From assembly GCF_006970865.1 (NCBI RefSeq), contig NZ_CP035503.1, positions 3,423,001-3,487,000 on the forward strand: 64,000 nt of DNA. The letters are read 5' to 3'. Both the position numbers and the translations under genes were made by a program. Under the pieces are notes generated by a model. The model searched no databases. It was given only the letters and a program-made list of their open reading frames with translations, and was not told the origin of the DNA. The stretch comes from Rhodoferax sediminis. Its GTDB lineage: Bacteria; Pseudomonadota; Gammaproteobacteria; Burkholderiales; Burkholderiaceae_C. Below, one piece after another: positions 1 to 8,514 of the stretch (positions are counted from its first letter, which is position 1; each line of letters opens with the position of its first letter).

Positions 1-1
1 G

Positions 2-574
2 CCAACCTACCCGAAGGTGCTGCGTTTCCACCCGGCGCTGGGGTATTTCGAAAAGGATGGTGCAGGCAAGTCGCGCAAGGTAGCCGAGTACGGTGCCATG
101 CTGGCCTGCATCCAAGGGCCCGACGGTCATGCCGTCACGCTGCACCGCACCTATCTCAAGGACGGGCAGAAGGCCATGGCACGTGACGCCAAGAAGGTGT
201 TGTCGGCGGGAATCAACGGTGCCGCGGTGCGTCTTTTTGAGGCCATTGACGAGCTCGCGCTCAGCGAAGGCATTGAGACGGGCATTGCCGTGCACCTGGC
301 GACCGGAAAACCGGTGTGGGCCGGGCTCAATGCGGGCAACCTGGAAAAACTGTGGCTGCCGGATTCCGTGCGGCGAATCTGCATTTATGGCGACAACGAT
401 GCCAATGCGGATTTTGACGGCCAGGCCTTTGCCTTTGCGCTGGCACGCCGGTTGAAGAAAGAAGAGAGGAGAACCGGTCCTCGGCAGGTGCAGGTCTTTC
501 TGCCCAAGCAAGCCGGAACGGACTGGGCTGATGTGTGGCGCACGCGAGGGGGGCATCCTCCAAACGTGGCGTAG
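2..574 (+). CDS. TOPRIM-domain primase-like protein, C-terminal part (5' truncated by window)
   Basis: The reading frame is open from the first bases, so the gene begins to the left and only about 190 C-terminal residues are seen. The segment matches the archaeo-eukaryotic/phage P4-type TOPRIM primase-helicase family common on ICEs and plasmids: a lead-in with KVLRFHPAL and an LHRTYL stretch, then the TOPRIM core with LSEGIETGIA (catalytic Glu) and IYGDNDAN (the Asp-x-Asp metal site), and the closing TDWADVW motif. The family is thought to make primers for element replication. It is followed by a 281-bp non-coding stretch. Family call is firm; exact substrate and whether a helicase domain is present upstream cannot be seen. 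Confidence 0.8.
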   Translation, partial: PTYPKVLRFHPALGYFEKDGAGKSRKVAEYGAMLACIQGPDGHAVTLHRTYLKDGQKAMARDAKKVLSAGINGAAVRLFEAIDELALSEGIETGIAVHLATGKPVWAGLNAGNLEKLWLPDSVRRICIYGDNDANADFDGQAFAFALARRLKKEERRTGPRQVQVFLPKQAGTDWADVWRTRGGHPPNVA

Positions 575-791
575 CTTTTGTGGGGGTGTGGCCGAACGGC
601 CGCACCCGTCTTTTGACGGTCACTGCGCGTAATCGGTGCGGTGGCCCTCAAAAGGCCCATTTGATTTCCCCCACTGGTAGCTGTCAGACCAGGTTGTGCC
701 TCATGCGCAGCAAAGACAGCCTTCGAGTTCTGGTGCGATTCACTTCGTGCCCTTCGTGGATCGGCTTGTACGGTCCGTCATTGACCCTTGT

Positions 792-807
792 GGGGATGCG
801 CATCCCC
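792..807. promoter_or_regulatory. 16-bp perfect palindrome upstream of the DUF932 gene
   Basis: GGGGATGC followed directly by its complement GCATCCCC, centred about 56 bp before the DUF932 start codon, in the 281-bp stretch (575-855) that holds no gene I can support. It is followed by a second CCCC tract and a short T-run (826-836). It could be a dimeric repressor site or an RNA hairpin in a 5' leader; nothing in the sequence decides between them. Confidence 0.45.
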
Positions 808-855
808 GCGAAGGAGGAGTGCCGTCCCCGTTTTTCTTACTGATTGGAGATTATT

Positions 856-1920
856 ATGAAACGCGGACGTTCTCTCGTGAGCCTGGCCCAGGAACTGGAG
901 CGCCAGTTGAGTTCGAAAAAAGATCTGGTGGTGTCATCGCAATTGCTGCGGCACGACACCAACGATGAGGGAGATACCCAACTCGTTATTGAAGAAAACA
1001 GTGGCCCCGCCAAGTACGGCATCACGCCCCTGGCACGGCGCCAGTTGGCAGAAAAACTGAAGATTCCTTATGCGTATTTTGAACGCATGCGGCACGACCA
1101 ACCGGTTCTGCTGGACCGCAACGTGAACACCTGGCTGCAAAGCGAGGACGACCGGCGCATGATCCGAACGCTGGATGGTCACGTGCGGGCCGTATTGTCG
1201 GACCGCTACCGTCGGCTCGACAACTTCGATCTGGCCGAGAGCGTTCTACCCATCCTGCAGCAACTCCCCGAGGTGAAGTTCGAATCCGTTGAACTGACGG
1301 ACACGCGCATGTACCTGAAGGTCGTGACACCACGTCTGAAGTACGAGATGGCACCCGGCGACATCGTGCAGGCGGGCGTGGCGATCACCAACTCCGAAGT
1401 GGGGCAGGGAACGCTGTCGGTACAGCCCCTGCTGTACCGTCTGGTGTGCCGCAACGGCCTGATCGCATGGGACCGATCGCTGCGCAAAACCCATGTCGGG
1501 CGAGCACTGGGGGCCGAGGACGATGGCGTCACGGCGTACCGGGACGACACCTTGCGTGCCGACGACAAAGCCTTCTTCTTGAAGGTCCGCGACGTGGTGC
1601 AGGCGGCGGTGTCGGAAACCACCTTCCGCCAGATCGCGCAAAAGATGCAGAAGACATTGCATATTCCGCTCGTCGGCGATCCGGTCAAAACGGTGGAGGT
1701 TCTGGCCAGCCGCTATGACCTGACGGATACCGAACGCTCGGGCGTTCTGCGGCATCTGATCACGGAGGGGGATTTGTCGGGTTACGGACTCGTCAATGCC
1801 GTCACCCACTTCTCGCAGGAGGTGGAGGACTATGATCGGGCGACCGATTTCGAGATCCTGGGTGGCAAGCTGATCGAGTTGCCGACTGATGAGTGGAAGG
1901 GTTTGGCGCAAGCCGTCTGA
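856..1920 (+). CDS. DUF932 domain protein (phage/plasmid-like)
   Basis: A 354-residue soluble protein of the DUF932 family, frequent on plasmids, phages and ICEs and usually of unknown function. Typical features are the N-terminal stretch on staying in a permissive set of residues (LIPYAYFERM-like at about 75-80), VRAVLSDRYRRLDN in the middle, and the RLVCRNGL motif at about 197-204. I chose ATG 856 because a GGAGA ribosome-binding site lies 5 bp upstream; the frame also has a TTG at 844. It stands alone between the primase gene and the repressor. No catalytic motif is visible, so no function is assigned. Confidence 0.85.
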   Translation: MKRGRSLVSLAQELERQLSSKKDLVVSSQLLRHDTNDEGDTQLVIEENSGPAKYGITPLARRQLAEKLKIPYAYFERMRHDQPVLLDRNVNTWLQSEDDRRMIRTLDGHVRAVLSDRYRRLDNFDLAESVLPILQQLPEVKFESVELTDTRMYLKVVTPRLKYEMAPGDIVQAGVAITNSEVGQGTLSVQPLLYRLVCRNGLIAWDRSLRKTHVGRALGAEDDGVTAYRDDTLRADDKAFFLKVRDVVQAAVSETTFRQIAQKMQKTLHIPLVGDPVKTVEVLASRYDLTDTERSGVLRHLITEGDLSGYGLVNAVTHFSQEVEDYDRATDFEILGGKLIELPTDEWKGLAQAV

Positions 1921-2028
1921 CCCGTCCGCAGGCTTACAAAAGTCTATTGCCCGCCAGCCCCCCTTCGGGTTGAACGGGCACCGTAAGGAGCGGAACCACC
2001 GGGACGTTTGCCTCGGTGGCTTCTGTCT

Positions 2029-2784
2029 TCAATGCACCCAGAAGTGAACAGTGCGAATGATCCCGGTGACTATGCCCACCACACGCAAGCCTATGCGCTG
2101 TGCGGAGGCAGCATCCTTCACCACGCATTCTGCATAGGCTGGGTTCTCACAGCTCAGCACCACGCCCCTACCGATGCGGTTTTCTACATGGCGAACCACG
2201 AGGCGGTCTTTCCACTCGATCACATAGATACCGTTGCCGGACACCTCGCCGAGGTCATGACTCACAAACATATGGTCACCATCCCGAATCCTGGGTGCCA
2301 TCTCGTCGCCCGACATGCGCATCGGTTCGCAATCGTGAAAATCGCCCCAGAGCTCATCCAGGAGTTCGACCATCCAACCCGCATCCGCATTTCCGCCATC
2401 GGCATGCGACACAGGCACCAAGCCCGGTGTCGCGGACAGACCCAGCATCCAGTCAGCGTTGCAATGGAGTCCTTCGCACAATCGCGCATACGACTCCAGA
2501 TCGGGCAGACCGGGCCGGCCCGCATCGAACCAGCGGCTCACGGTCTGAACCGCGCGCCCGGTTAACTCCGCCACGTACACCATGCGCTTGTGTACGGGCA
2601 CCTCGGCCTGATCCAGCCTGGCAATCAGGCGTTCTCTGAAATTGCTTTTTGCATCAGTCGCTGCAATGGGCTGCCGCACTGCAGCTTGCTTGGTCGAGGC
2701 ATTTCTCCGGCGCGCCTTCGGCGCGCGCTTCTTGAGTACTTGCCGGGCAAATCGGCCGTCAGAGAGTGTTCCGTCCTTGTTCAT
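2029..2784 (-). CDS. CI/SetR-like repressor with degenerate S24 (LexA-type) peptidase domain
   Basis: 251 residues. After a basic N-terminal tail (residues 10-40) comes a Cro/CI-type helix-turn-helix (about 47-118, with AELTGRAVQTVSRW as the helix pair), a linker, then an S24 peptidase fold (about 150-245). It sits divergent from FlhDC-like activators, the arrangement of setR and setCD in SXT/R391-type ICEs, so it is likely the element's master repressor acting on the 253-bp region between them. Odd: the catalytic Ser of the GDSM motif is Glu161 (SGDEM) and the general-base Lys is Arg198, so RecA-stimulated self-cleavage is unlikely by the usual chemistry. RBS AAAGGAC lies 8 bp before ATG 2784. 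Confidence 0.85.
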   Translation of the reverse strand: MNKDGTLSDGRFARQVLKKRAPKARRRNASTKQAAVRQPIAATDAKSNFRERLIARLDQAEVPVHKRMVYVAELTGRAVQTVSRWFDAGRPGLPDLESYARLCEGLHCNADWMLGLSATPGLVPVSHADGGNADAGWMVELLDELWGDFHDCEPMRMSGDEMAPRIRDGDHMFVSHDLGEVSGNGIYVIEWKDRLVVRHVENRIGRGVVLSCENPAYAECVVKDAASAQRIGLRVVGIVTGIIRTVHFWVH

Positions 2785-2865
2785 ATCGACGTCCTTTCTC
2801 GTTCGTAAAACCAGCCGTCAATCCTGCCCTGCAAACTCTCCAACACAAGGCACAAAGTACAAATT

Positions 2866-2879
2866 ACCAAGAATTTGGT
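2866..2879. promoter_or_regulatory. Inverted repeat, candidate operator in the repressor/activator intergenic region
   Basis: ACCAA-GAAT-TTGGT, a 5-bp inverted repeat within the divergent region 2785-3037. It lies 82 bp upstream of the repressor start and 30 bp from the larger repeat at 2898-2926. Position suggests an operator; the sequence alone does not prove it. Confidence 0.35.
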
Positions 2880-2897
2880 TGCTTGCAGGTGGCAACA

Positions 2898-2926
2898 GCA
2901 AATGCTTACATATTTGTAACATTTGC
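2898..2926. promoter_or_regulatory. 29-bp imperfect palindrome, candidate repressor operator
   Basis: Outer arms GCAAATG and CATTTGC are perfect complements; inner arms TTAC and GTAA also pair, around an ATATTT centre, with one unpaired C on the left arm. It is in the AT-rich middle of the region between the repressor (minus) and setD-like gene (plus), 112 bp upstream of the latter. This is where a CI/SetR-type dimer would bind to control both promoters. Confidence 0.5.
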
Positions 2927-3037
2927 CAGCTTATGCTGAATCCGGCTAAATCACAATCCGTTCCCCCCTACGAGGGAAAGCCACTATCGATCTGTCACAC
3001 CACTATGCCCCACAGGGGTTCACCAAGGGAAAGAAGA

Positions 3038-3331
3038 ATGAGCCATGTCAAACTCTCCGATGTCCAATGCATCAACCTGAACGTTCTCACCGCCATCAAG
3101 ATCGGCATCCTGCACGACAAGGTCGCGACCTGTTGCAGGTTCTCTCTTGATGCCGCACAAGCCGAACATCTTGGAAGCCTGAGCACCGACCAAATCTGGG
3201 CGATCGTGGCCAGCGTGGGACACGCGACCTTGTTTCCGCCACGCCACGACCTGCTGGCTCTGTTGCAGACCCCACTGCCACTGGCCGGTCCCTTGGCCAC
3301 CGTCCGTTCACCCGTGCTGCCCAGTCGGTAA
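3038..3331 (+). CDS. setD: FlhD-like transcriptional activator subunit (SetD-like)
   Basis: 97 residues resembling FlhD: INLNVLTAI, ILHDKVATCCRFSLD, AEHLGSLSTDQIWAI and LFPPRHDLLALL follow the FlhD pattern of an INLSYL helix, QDKASAMFRLGI and LTLPQMVKLAET. In SXT/R391 elements SetD pairs with SetC to form an FlhDC-like complex that switches on excision and transfer genes. It precedes the FlhC-like gene with a 14-bp gap and an AAGGAGG ribosome-binding site for the second gene. Start ATG 3038 is preceded by AAGAAG. The symbol is by position and similarity to SXT, not proven orthology. Confidence 0.7.
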   Translation: MSHVKLSDVQCINLNVLTAIKIGILHDKVATCCRFSLDAAQAEHLGSLSTDQIWAIVASVGHATLFPPRHDLLALLQTPLPLAGPLATVRSPVLPSR

Positions 3332-3345
3332 ACAAGGAGGCTGGT

Positions 3346-4014
3346 ATGCCGACACGTGCAGACCGACATCTTCGGACTGTCAGACTCGCCAAGGACTGCG
3401 CTGAGCTGGGTGCGCGGGTACGCACCATCCATAGCATCACGGGTCTACCCTCTCGCGAGATTCAGCGAATGTTTTTCAACGATCCCCAGTCCATTCCACG
3501 GGGTAGGCCGCCGGACTCCCCCGAGTGGTATCACAGCGCCAACCTTCTGTTTCGCACGGATGCCTCCATTGTTGTGGCCATCTACCGCCGACTGCGCCAT
3601 GCGGGCTTCAGCCCCGGGGAGGCCTTGGTAGGTGCCTACCGTCATTACCGGGTGGTGTGCCAGGCGCCGCACCGGATCAGTTTCGACAGGGCCTTTGATC
3701 TGGCCTCGCACACCGACGGCATCTGGATCGCCAAGTCACCCAGCTTCGCCATCGTAACCTGCCCGTCCTGCGCCAGCGAGTTCCTGGCCGCCCTGGGCAC
3801 AGTTCCCACGGCAGACACTTGCCCCTTCTGCAAGCTGGTCCAGCGCTACGGCACTGACCCGCGCGTGCAAACCTCGTTCCCCACACATCCCCTGCCCGAT
3901 CCAACAGCATTTCAGCAGGGAATGTCGATGCTCTTATGGAAGAACACCGGCGAAGCCGATGGCGATAGCCTGGTTACCTCGACGCCAATTCCAGGGGACG
4001 CGAAGGAAACCTGA
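3346..4014 (+). CDS. setC: FlhC-like transcriptional activator subunit (SetC-like)
   Basis: 222 residues with the FlhC plan: an N-terminal helical region (RLAKDCAELGARVRTIHSITGLPSR; FlhC has an equivalent AMELITLGARLQML), a central YRRLRHAGFSP...AYRHYRVVCQ segment, and a C-terminal zinc site with CPSC (about 143-146) and CPFC (about 162-165). Together with the FlhD-like gene it should form the activator that turns on the transfer operon that begins just downstream. The C-terminal 50 residues after the zinc site are not FlhC-like. Confidence 0.75.
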   Translation: MPTRADRHLRTVRLAKDCAELGARVRTIHSITGLPSREIQRMFFNDPQSIPRGRPPDSPEWYHSANLLFRTDASIVVAIYRRLRHAGFSPGEALVGAYRHYRVVCQAPHRISFDRAFDLASHTDGIWIAKSPSFAIVTCPSCASEFLAALGTVPTADTCPFCKLVQRYGTDPRVQTSFPTHPLPDPTAFQQGMSMLLWKNTGEADGDSLVTSTPIPGDAKET

Positions 4015-4050
4015 CCGAAGAATGGGACATTGATTTGCGGATCGGCAGCG

Positions 4051-5715
4051 ATGGTCATTCCTTCTTCGGCAGCGAATACGTTTTCCTCAGCTGACCCTGG
4101 CTTTGCGGTACTGACGGTCGATGAGATGCTGACCGCCAATGCCGACATCGTTGCACGCATCAAGCTCTGCTACGGAACGGACCGGGACAGCTTCGAGACC
4201 GACGTGCTGGCACTGATCCGCCGGTACGCAGCCTACGTGCACCTGCTGCCCGCAACGGCGGACAACTATTTCAGCGCGCCAGGTGGCCTGTTGCGGCTCG
4301 GCCTGGAGACCGGGTTCTTCAGCCTGCAGGGCACGGACGCCCACATTTTTTCGGGACGTTCGACCATTACGACGCGCCGTCTGCTCGAGCCACGCTGGCG
4401 GCATGCCACCTTCATCGCAGGCCTGTGTTGTGAAGTACACCGGGTGCTCAGCCACATCATCGTCACAGACGCCAAAGGCGAGGTATGGTCGGGCTATCTG
4501 CAGCCTCTGTCCGACTGGCTCACGGCACGCGGTGCAACGCGTTACTTCCTGAGCTGGCGTCCGCAAGCCATCGAAACCCGCAGCCTGAGCGTGTTTGCGC
4601 TGCCGCACGTGGTTCCACCCCAGGTGCTGAAGTACCTGTCCGAGGACAACGCCATCATCGTGCCGCACCTGATGGCCAGCATCAGTGGCATGCCGGCCTA
4701 CCGGGATCACAATGTTCTGGACGGCTTGGTTCGCCGCTCGCTGGCCCTGGTCATTGATCGGAATTTGACAGCCAACGCGGATCGTTACGGCTCACCCCAA
4801 TTCGGCTCCCACCTGGAGCGCTACCTCGTGGATGCGTTGCGGCGGCTCGCCAGCAGCGATTCCGCATGGGTGTGCAACCACGATAAATCGCGGGTGTGGT
4901 TCGGCCAGGATGGACTTTTCCTGCTGTGGCCCAACGCCGCAGACGACGTTCGCAAGCTGCTCGAAGCCGATCAGTTGCCGGGCATCCCCAAGGCCGTCGA
5001 AACCATGCTGGAATTGTTGCTGGCTGCAGAGGTATTCGAAGCCCAGGACGCAGCGCATTCGATATGGACCATTTATCCGCCCAGTGCCAAGACGGTGCTG
5101 GAGGCAGTCAAGCTGACGTCGGCGTCCATCCTGTTCGCTGGCATTGACCCGTTGCCCAAAGCGCTGGACATGAAGCTCGTGCGTCGCCCGGGGGCACCCG
5201 ATGCGTCCCCTCCCCCGGCAACCCCACAACGGCCCGCGCGACCCGGGGAGCAACTGTCCTTGATGCCGTCCGTTGTGTCGCCTTCCGCAGAAAAGTCTGC
5301 CGACGAACGGCTCCCAGAGCTCTCACACCCCACGCCCTCCGTGAAGTCCTCTCCTGCAGCTCCCCGCGACTCGTTCACGTTGCAAGCCCCATTGCGCCTG
5401 AACCCGGTCGTACGGGATGCGCTGGCAACTGTCGTCCACACGCTGAACGAGGGCGCTGGCCCAGCGCAAGGCTGCACGACGGCTCAAGGATTCTTCGTGC
5501 CGCTGAACGAATTCGAACGGCGCGGCCTGCAGCCATTCATGGCCTTGCATGCCTTGGCCGACGTGGGCATGCTCGTTCCAACGTCACCAGGTGGGCCGCC
5601 TACCTTTGCCCGTGACTTCAACGGCGCGCGGTCGGTAGGCATTGTGGTTGATCCGCGCTTCATAGCTGGATTCGATCTCGACGGATTCGCATTGCAGGAC
5701 TCGGAGAACCACTGA
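4051..5715 (+). CDS. traI: TraI-like MOB-H family protein with TraI_2 domain, metal-binding histidines missing
   Basis: 554 residues. The N-terminal half (about 20-260) is a TraI_2 domain and the C-terminus (about 450-550) resembles the TraI_2 C-terminal winged-helix segment; the middle is Pro/Ala-rich. In the family this protein is the MOB-H relaxase that nicks oriT. The PGGLLRLGLE segment aligns with the family's GGLLEHSLEV, but the preceding HHH triad is NYF and the downstream HD-x-GK motif reads CCEVHR. It is directly followed (1 bp) by traD, as in SXT. ATG 4051 was preferred over the TTG at 4030. Either a diverged relaxase or a structural relative that has lost catalysis. Confidence 0.65.
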   Translation: MVIPSSAANTFSSADPGFAVLTVDEMLTANADIVARIKLCYGTDRDSFETDVLALIRRYAAYVHLLPATADNYFSAPGGLLRLGLETGFFSLQGTDAHIFSGRSTITTRRLLEPRWRHATFIAGLCCEVHRVLSHIIVTDAKGEVWSGYLQPLSDWLTARGATRYFLSWRPQAIETRSLSVFALPHVVPPQVLKYLSEDNAIIVPHLMASISGMPAYRDHNVLDGLVRRSLALVIDRNLTANADRYGSPQFGSHLERYLVDALRRLASSDSAWVCNHDKSRVWFGQDGLFLLWPNAADDVRKLLEADQLPGIPKAVETMLELLLAAEVFEAQDAAHSIWTIYPPSAKTVLEAVKLTSASILFAGIDPLPKALDMKLVRRPGAPDASPPPATPQRPARPGEQLSLMPSVVSPSAEKSADERLPELSHPTPSVKSSPAAPRDSFTLQAPLRLNPVVRDALATVVHTLNEGAGPAQGCTTAQGFFVPLNEFERRGLQPFMALHALADVGMLVPTSPGGPPTFARDFNGARSVGIVVDPRFIAGFDLDGFALQDSENH

Positions 5716-5716
5716 C

Positions 5717-7624
5717 ATGCTGCTTCGGCGCTATGAGATGCCCTGGCGACGGGCCTACGAGGCCCATGCCAGCATCGCCTGGCTATTCGCCCTTGCTTGG
5801 TTTGTCATCGTGGGTGTCACCCGGCACCTACCCAGAACCTTGGCTTTGCCAGTGTCTCTGGTATGCCTTCTCATGGCCTTGGCACGCCTCGCGCAGGCGC
5901 TGCGCACCCTGGTCCTGAGGGCATCGCTGTCCGGACGCAGTATCCAACGCCTCACGACCCAGGCGCTCGCCACGCTTTGCAAGAAGCCAGACGAGGTGTT
6001 CTTGGGCTTTGGCTTTGAATGGCGGCCCGTGCACTCGCAGCGCCTGTACGAGCTCGCCAAGATCGACTATCGGGAATTTTCTGTTTCACCTCGATTGCTG
6101 ACGTGGCTGGGCTATGACGTGAAACCGCAGTCCGATGCCGAGATCGGATTACCCTACATCCACGGCGTGGAACCACGTGAAGTGCCCCTGTACCGCCCAC
6201 TGCAAAACTTCGAAGGGGGTACCTTGTTGGTCGGCACCACCCAGTCTGGCAAAGGAGTGGCCCTGGGCAACCTGATCACGCAGGCCATCCGGCGCGGTGA
6301 CGTGGTGATCGTCATCGACCCGAAAAACAGCCGCAGGCTCAAACGCATTGCCCAGCGCGCCTGCGAAGACTACCGCGATGCTGACACCTTCCTTGAGTTT
6401 CACCCGGCGTTTCCAGAGACCGGCATCCGGATTGACTTCACCTTCAACTGGCAGAAAGCGACCGAACTCGCCTCGCGCATCCAGTCCGTCATGCCGCCCG
6501 ACACAGGGGGCGCGTTCTCGGCTTTTGGTTGGGATGCAGTGAACGTGGTCGTGCAAGGTCTTGTCGAGCTGGAGGAGCGCCCCAACCTGGCCAAGCTCAC
6601 CAAGTACATCGAAGGCGGAATCGAGCCGGTCCTGGAAGGATCACTTCGGCGCTTCTATGACGAAACCTTGGGTGGAAATTGGCGTGACCTGCCCGAGATG
6701 AAAAAGTTACTGCACGACGCGCAGCGCGGCAATGTTAGAAAGCCGTCGGAAGCGGCCAGTGCCGACCTGATGGCCTTCGTCGCCTACTACGAACACCACA
6801 TCACGCAAAGCCGGCGCAGCAAAGTGATTGACGCCCAGGTACGCACCTTCCGCCACAACCGTGAGCACTACCAGAAGATCACGGCCAATCTGTTGCCCGT
6901 CCTGTCAATGTTGACCTCGGGCGACCTGGGCCCGAGTCTCTCGCCCGATCCCTTCGATGCAGACGACACGCGCCCCATCATGAATTTCGAGAAAATCGAG
7001 CGGGCTGGCCACGTGCTCTACATGTGCCTGGATTCGCTGCCCGACCCCTCAGTGGCCTCGGCCATTGGTGCGTTGGCGCTGGCCGATCTGGCAGCGCGTG
7101 CCGGCATGCGCTACAACCTCGGCGGCTATCGGCGCATTTCGCTGTTTGTAGACGAGGTCTCGAACGTCATCAACCAGCCGCTGATCGAAATCCTGAACAA
7201 GGGTGCAGAGGGGGGCATTTTTACGACCTGCGCGATGCAAACACTGGCTGACCTGGCCAAACGGCTGGGCAGCGAGGACGCCGCGCGCATGGCGCTGGGC
7301 AACCTCAATAACCTGATCGCCATGCGCACGAAAGACCGGCCCACACAGGATTTCGTGGTCGAGACCTTTGGCAAGACCGCCATCCACACGGTGCGCGTCG
7401 GCCTGAGCCATGGTTCTGACGCCCATCTCGGGGACTTCTCGTCAAACTACTCGACTCAGCTTGCCGAGAGCTTCGAGGAAATGGTACCGGCCGACGTGCT
7501 GGGCAAACTGCCCAACCTGCAGTACTTTGCCTCCGTATCTGGGGGACGGATCATCAAGGGGCGATTCCCCATCCTCGATCCGGATGCCGGGCACGAGATG
7601 GTCGCATCGAAAGCCACGCCATGA
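5717..7624 (+). CDS. traD: Type IV coupling protein TraD (SXT/TOL subfamily-like)
   Basis: 635 residues. Two membrane helices near the N-terminus (about 20-60), then the VirD4/TraD ATPase: Walker A GTTQSGKG at 173-180, DPKNSRR just after, Walker B LFVDEVSN at about 475, and the long C-terminal ATPase motifs ending near the TKDRPTQDFVVE segment. Coupling proteins hand the relaxase-bound strand to the secretion channel at the inner membrane. The Walker A ends in GKG rather than GKS/T, as seen in VirD4/TraG proteins. Overlaps the next gene by ATGA. Confidence 0.9.
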   Translation: MLLRRYEMPWRRAYEAHASIAWLFALAWFVIVGVTRHLPRTLALPVSLVCLLMALARLAQALRTLVLRASLSGRSIQRLTTQALATLCKKPDEVFLGFGFEWRPVHSQRLYELAKIDYREFSVSPRLLTWLGYDVKPQSDAEIGLPYIHGVEPREVPLYRPLQNFEGGTLLVGTTQSGKGVALGNLITQAIRRGDVVIVIDPKNSRRLKRIAQRACEDYRDADTFLEFHPAFPETGIRIDFTFNWQKATELASRIQSVMPPDTGGAFSAFGWDAVNVVVQGLVELEERPNLAKLTKYIEGGIEPVLEGSLRRFYDETLGGNWRDLPEMKKLLHDAQRGNVRKPSEAASADLMAFVAYYEHHITQSRRSKVIDAQVRTFRHNREHYQKITANLLPVLSMLTSGDLGPSLSPDPFDADDTRPIMNFEKIERAGHVLYMCLDSLPDPSVASAIGALALADLAARAGMRYNLGGYRRISLFVDEVSNVINQPLIEILNKGAEGGIFTTCAMQTLADLAKRLGSEDAARMALGNLNNLIAMRTKDRPTQDFVVETFGKTAIHTVRVGLSHGSDAHLGDFSSNYSTQLAESFEEMVPADVLGKLPNLQYFASVSGGRIIKGRFPILDPDAGHEMVASKATP

Positions 7625-8244
7625 TCCGCGCCACCGCCGTGCTGTCCCTCGTCATCCTGCTGATTCTGGTGCTGTACATTCCGTCGGCCCACCCGCCGCA
7701 ACACTTTGTGGCGCAGATTCGCATTGAGCACGAAGCCACGGCGGCGTTCTGGGGAGCCGAGCCGGCGACCCGGATCCTGGCCCGCGCGGTGCGTATGCAG
7801 GACGCCACTGCCGAAGTCACGCCCATACCCAAGGCGTCCGATGCACCTTCGACCACTGGGGTGAACAACGCCGTGGCTCAGGAAATGGCATCGGTGAACC
7901 AGCGGCTCTTCAATAATCCCTACTTCCGCTCGATCGACGCCTTGCTGCTGCTTGGCAGCTATCGGCTCGCCACCCTTCTCGAATGGCTGCCTTGGCTGAC
8001 CGCATTCGCACTTTCAACCTTGGTTGACGGCTGGTTTGTGCGATTGATCAAGGCCAAGGAGTTCGTTCAGCATGATCCGGAAATGTTCGCCGTCTATGCC
8101 TGTCTGGCGATCATCACGATGTGTGCGGCGGTGGTTGGGTTTGTGGTGCCCATCACGCTGCATCCGCTGGTGCTGCCTTGTGTTCCTCTGGTGGTCAGCG
8201 TGCTGATTGGGCGAGCATTGGGGTGCTTTCATCGGCGGGGATGA
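7621..8244 (+). CDS. DUF4400 family ICE membrane protein
   Basis: 207 residues with an N-terminal signal-anchor (about 5-24), a periplasmic-looking segment, then three hydrophobic helices (about 120-145, 160-180, 183-203). This is the DUF4400 / TIGR03747-type protein found right after traD on many ICEs, function unknown but linked to transfer by position. Starts in an ATGA overlap with traD, so the two are translationally coupled. A 270-bp stretch without a supported gene follows (8245-8514). Confidence 0.75.
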   Translation: MIRATAVLSLVILLILVLYIPSAHPPQHFVAQIRIEHEATAAFWGAEPATRILARAVRMQDATAEVTPIPKASDAPSTTGVNNAVAQEMASVNQRLFNNPYFRSIDALLLLGSYRLATLLEWLPWLTAFALSTLVDGWFVRLIKAKEFVQHDPEMFAVYACLAIITMCAAVVGFVVPITLHPLVLPCVPLVVSVLIGRALGCFHRRG

Positions 8245-8514
8245 CCTGGCCAAATATTCGGCCACTAAATCCAGTGCTGATCACCAGATACGAGGCAATC
8301 CGGCCGCTCGTCACCCCAGAACTGCTCATAACTGGGGCCGTCTCGTAATGGCCACTCCGGTTGGTCGTCGCCCTCAGTTCCTTCGGCCCATCCCGAGCCC
8401 AAAATCCCCCACACAAAGCCTCCATTCCCCTGCGACAAAGGCACCAGAGCGCCCTACCCTTCGGTCATGCGCTCACAAGAGCAACCCGCCACACCCGAAC
8501 CGAGATAAGCGCAC

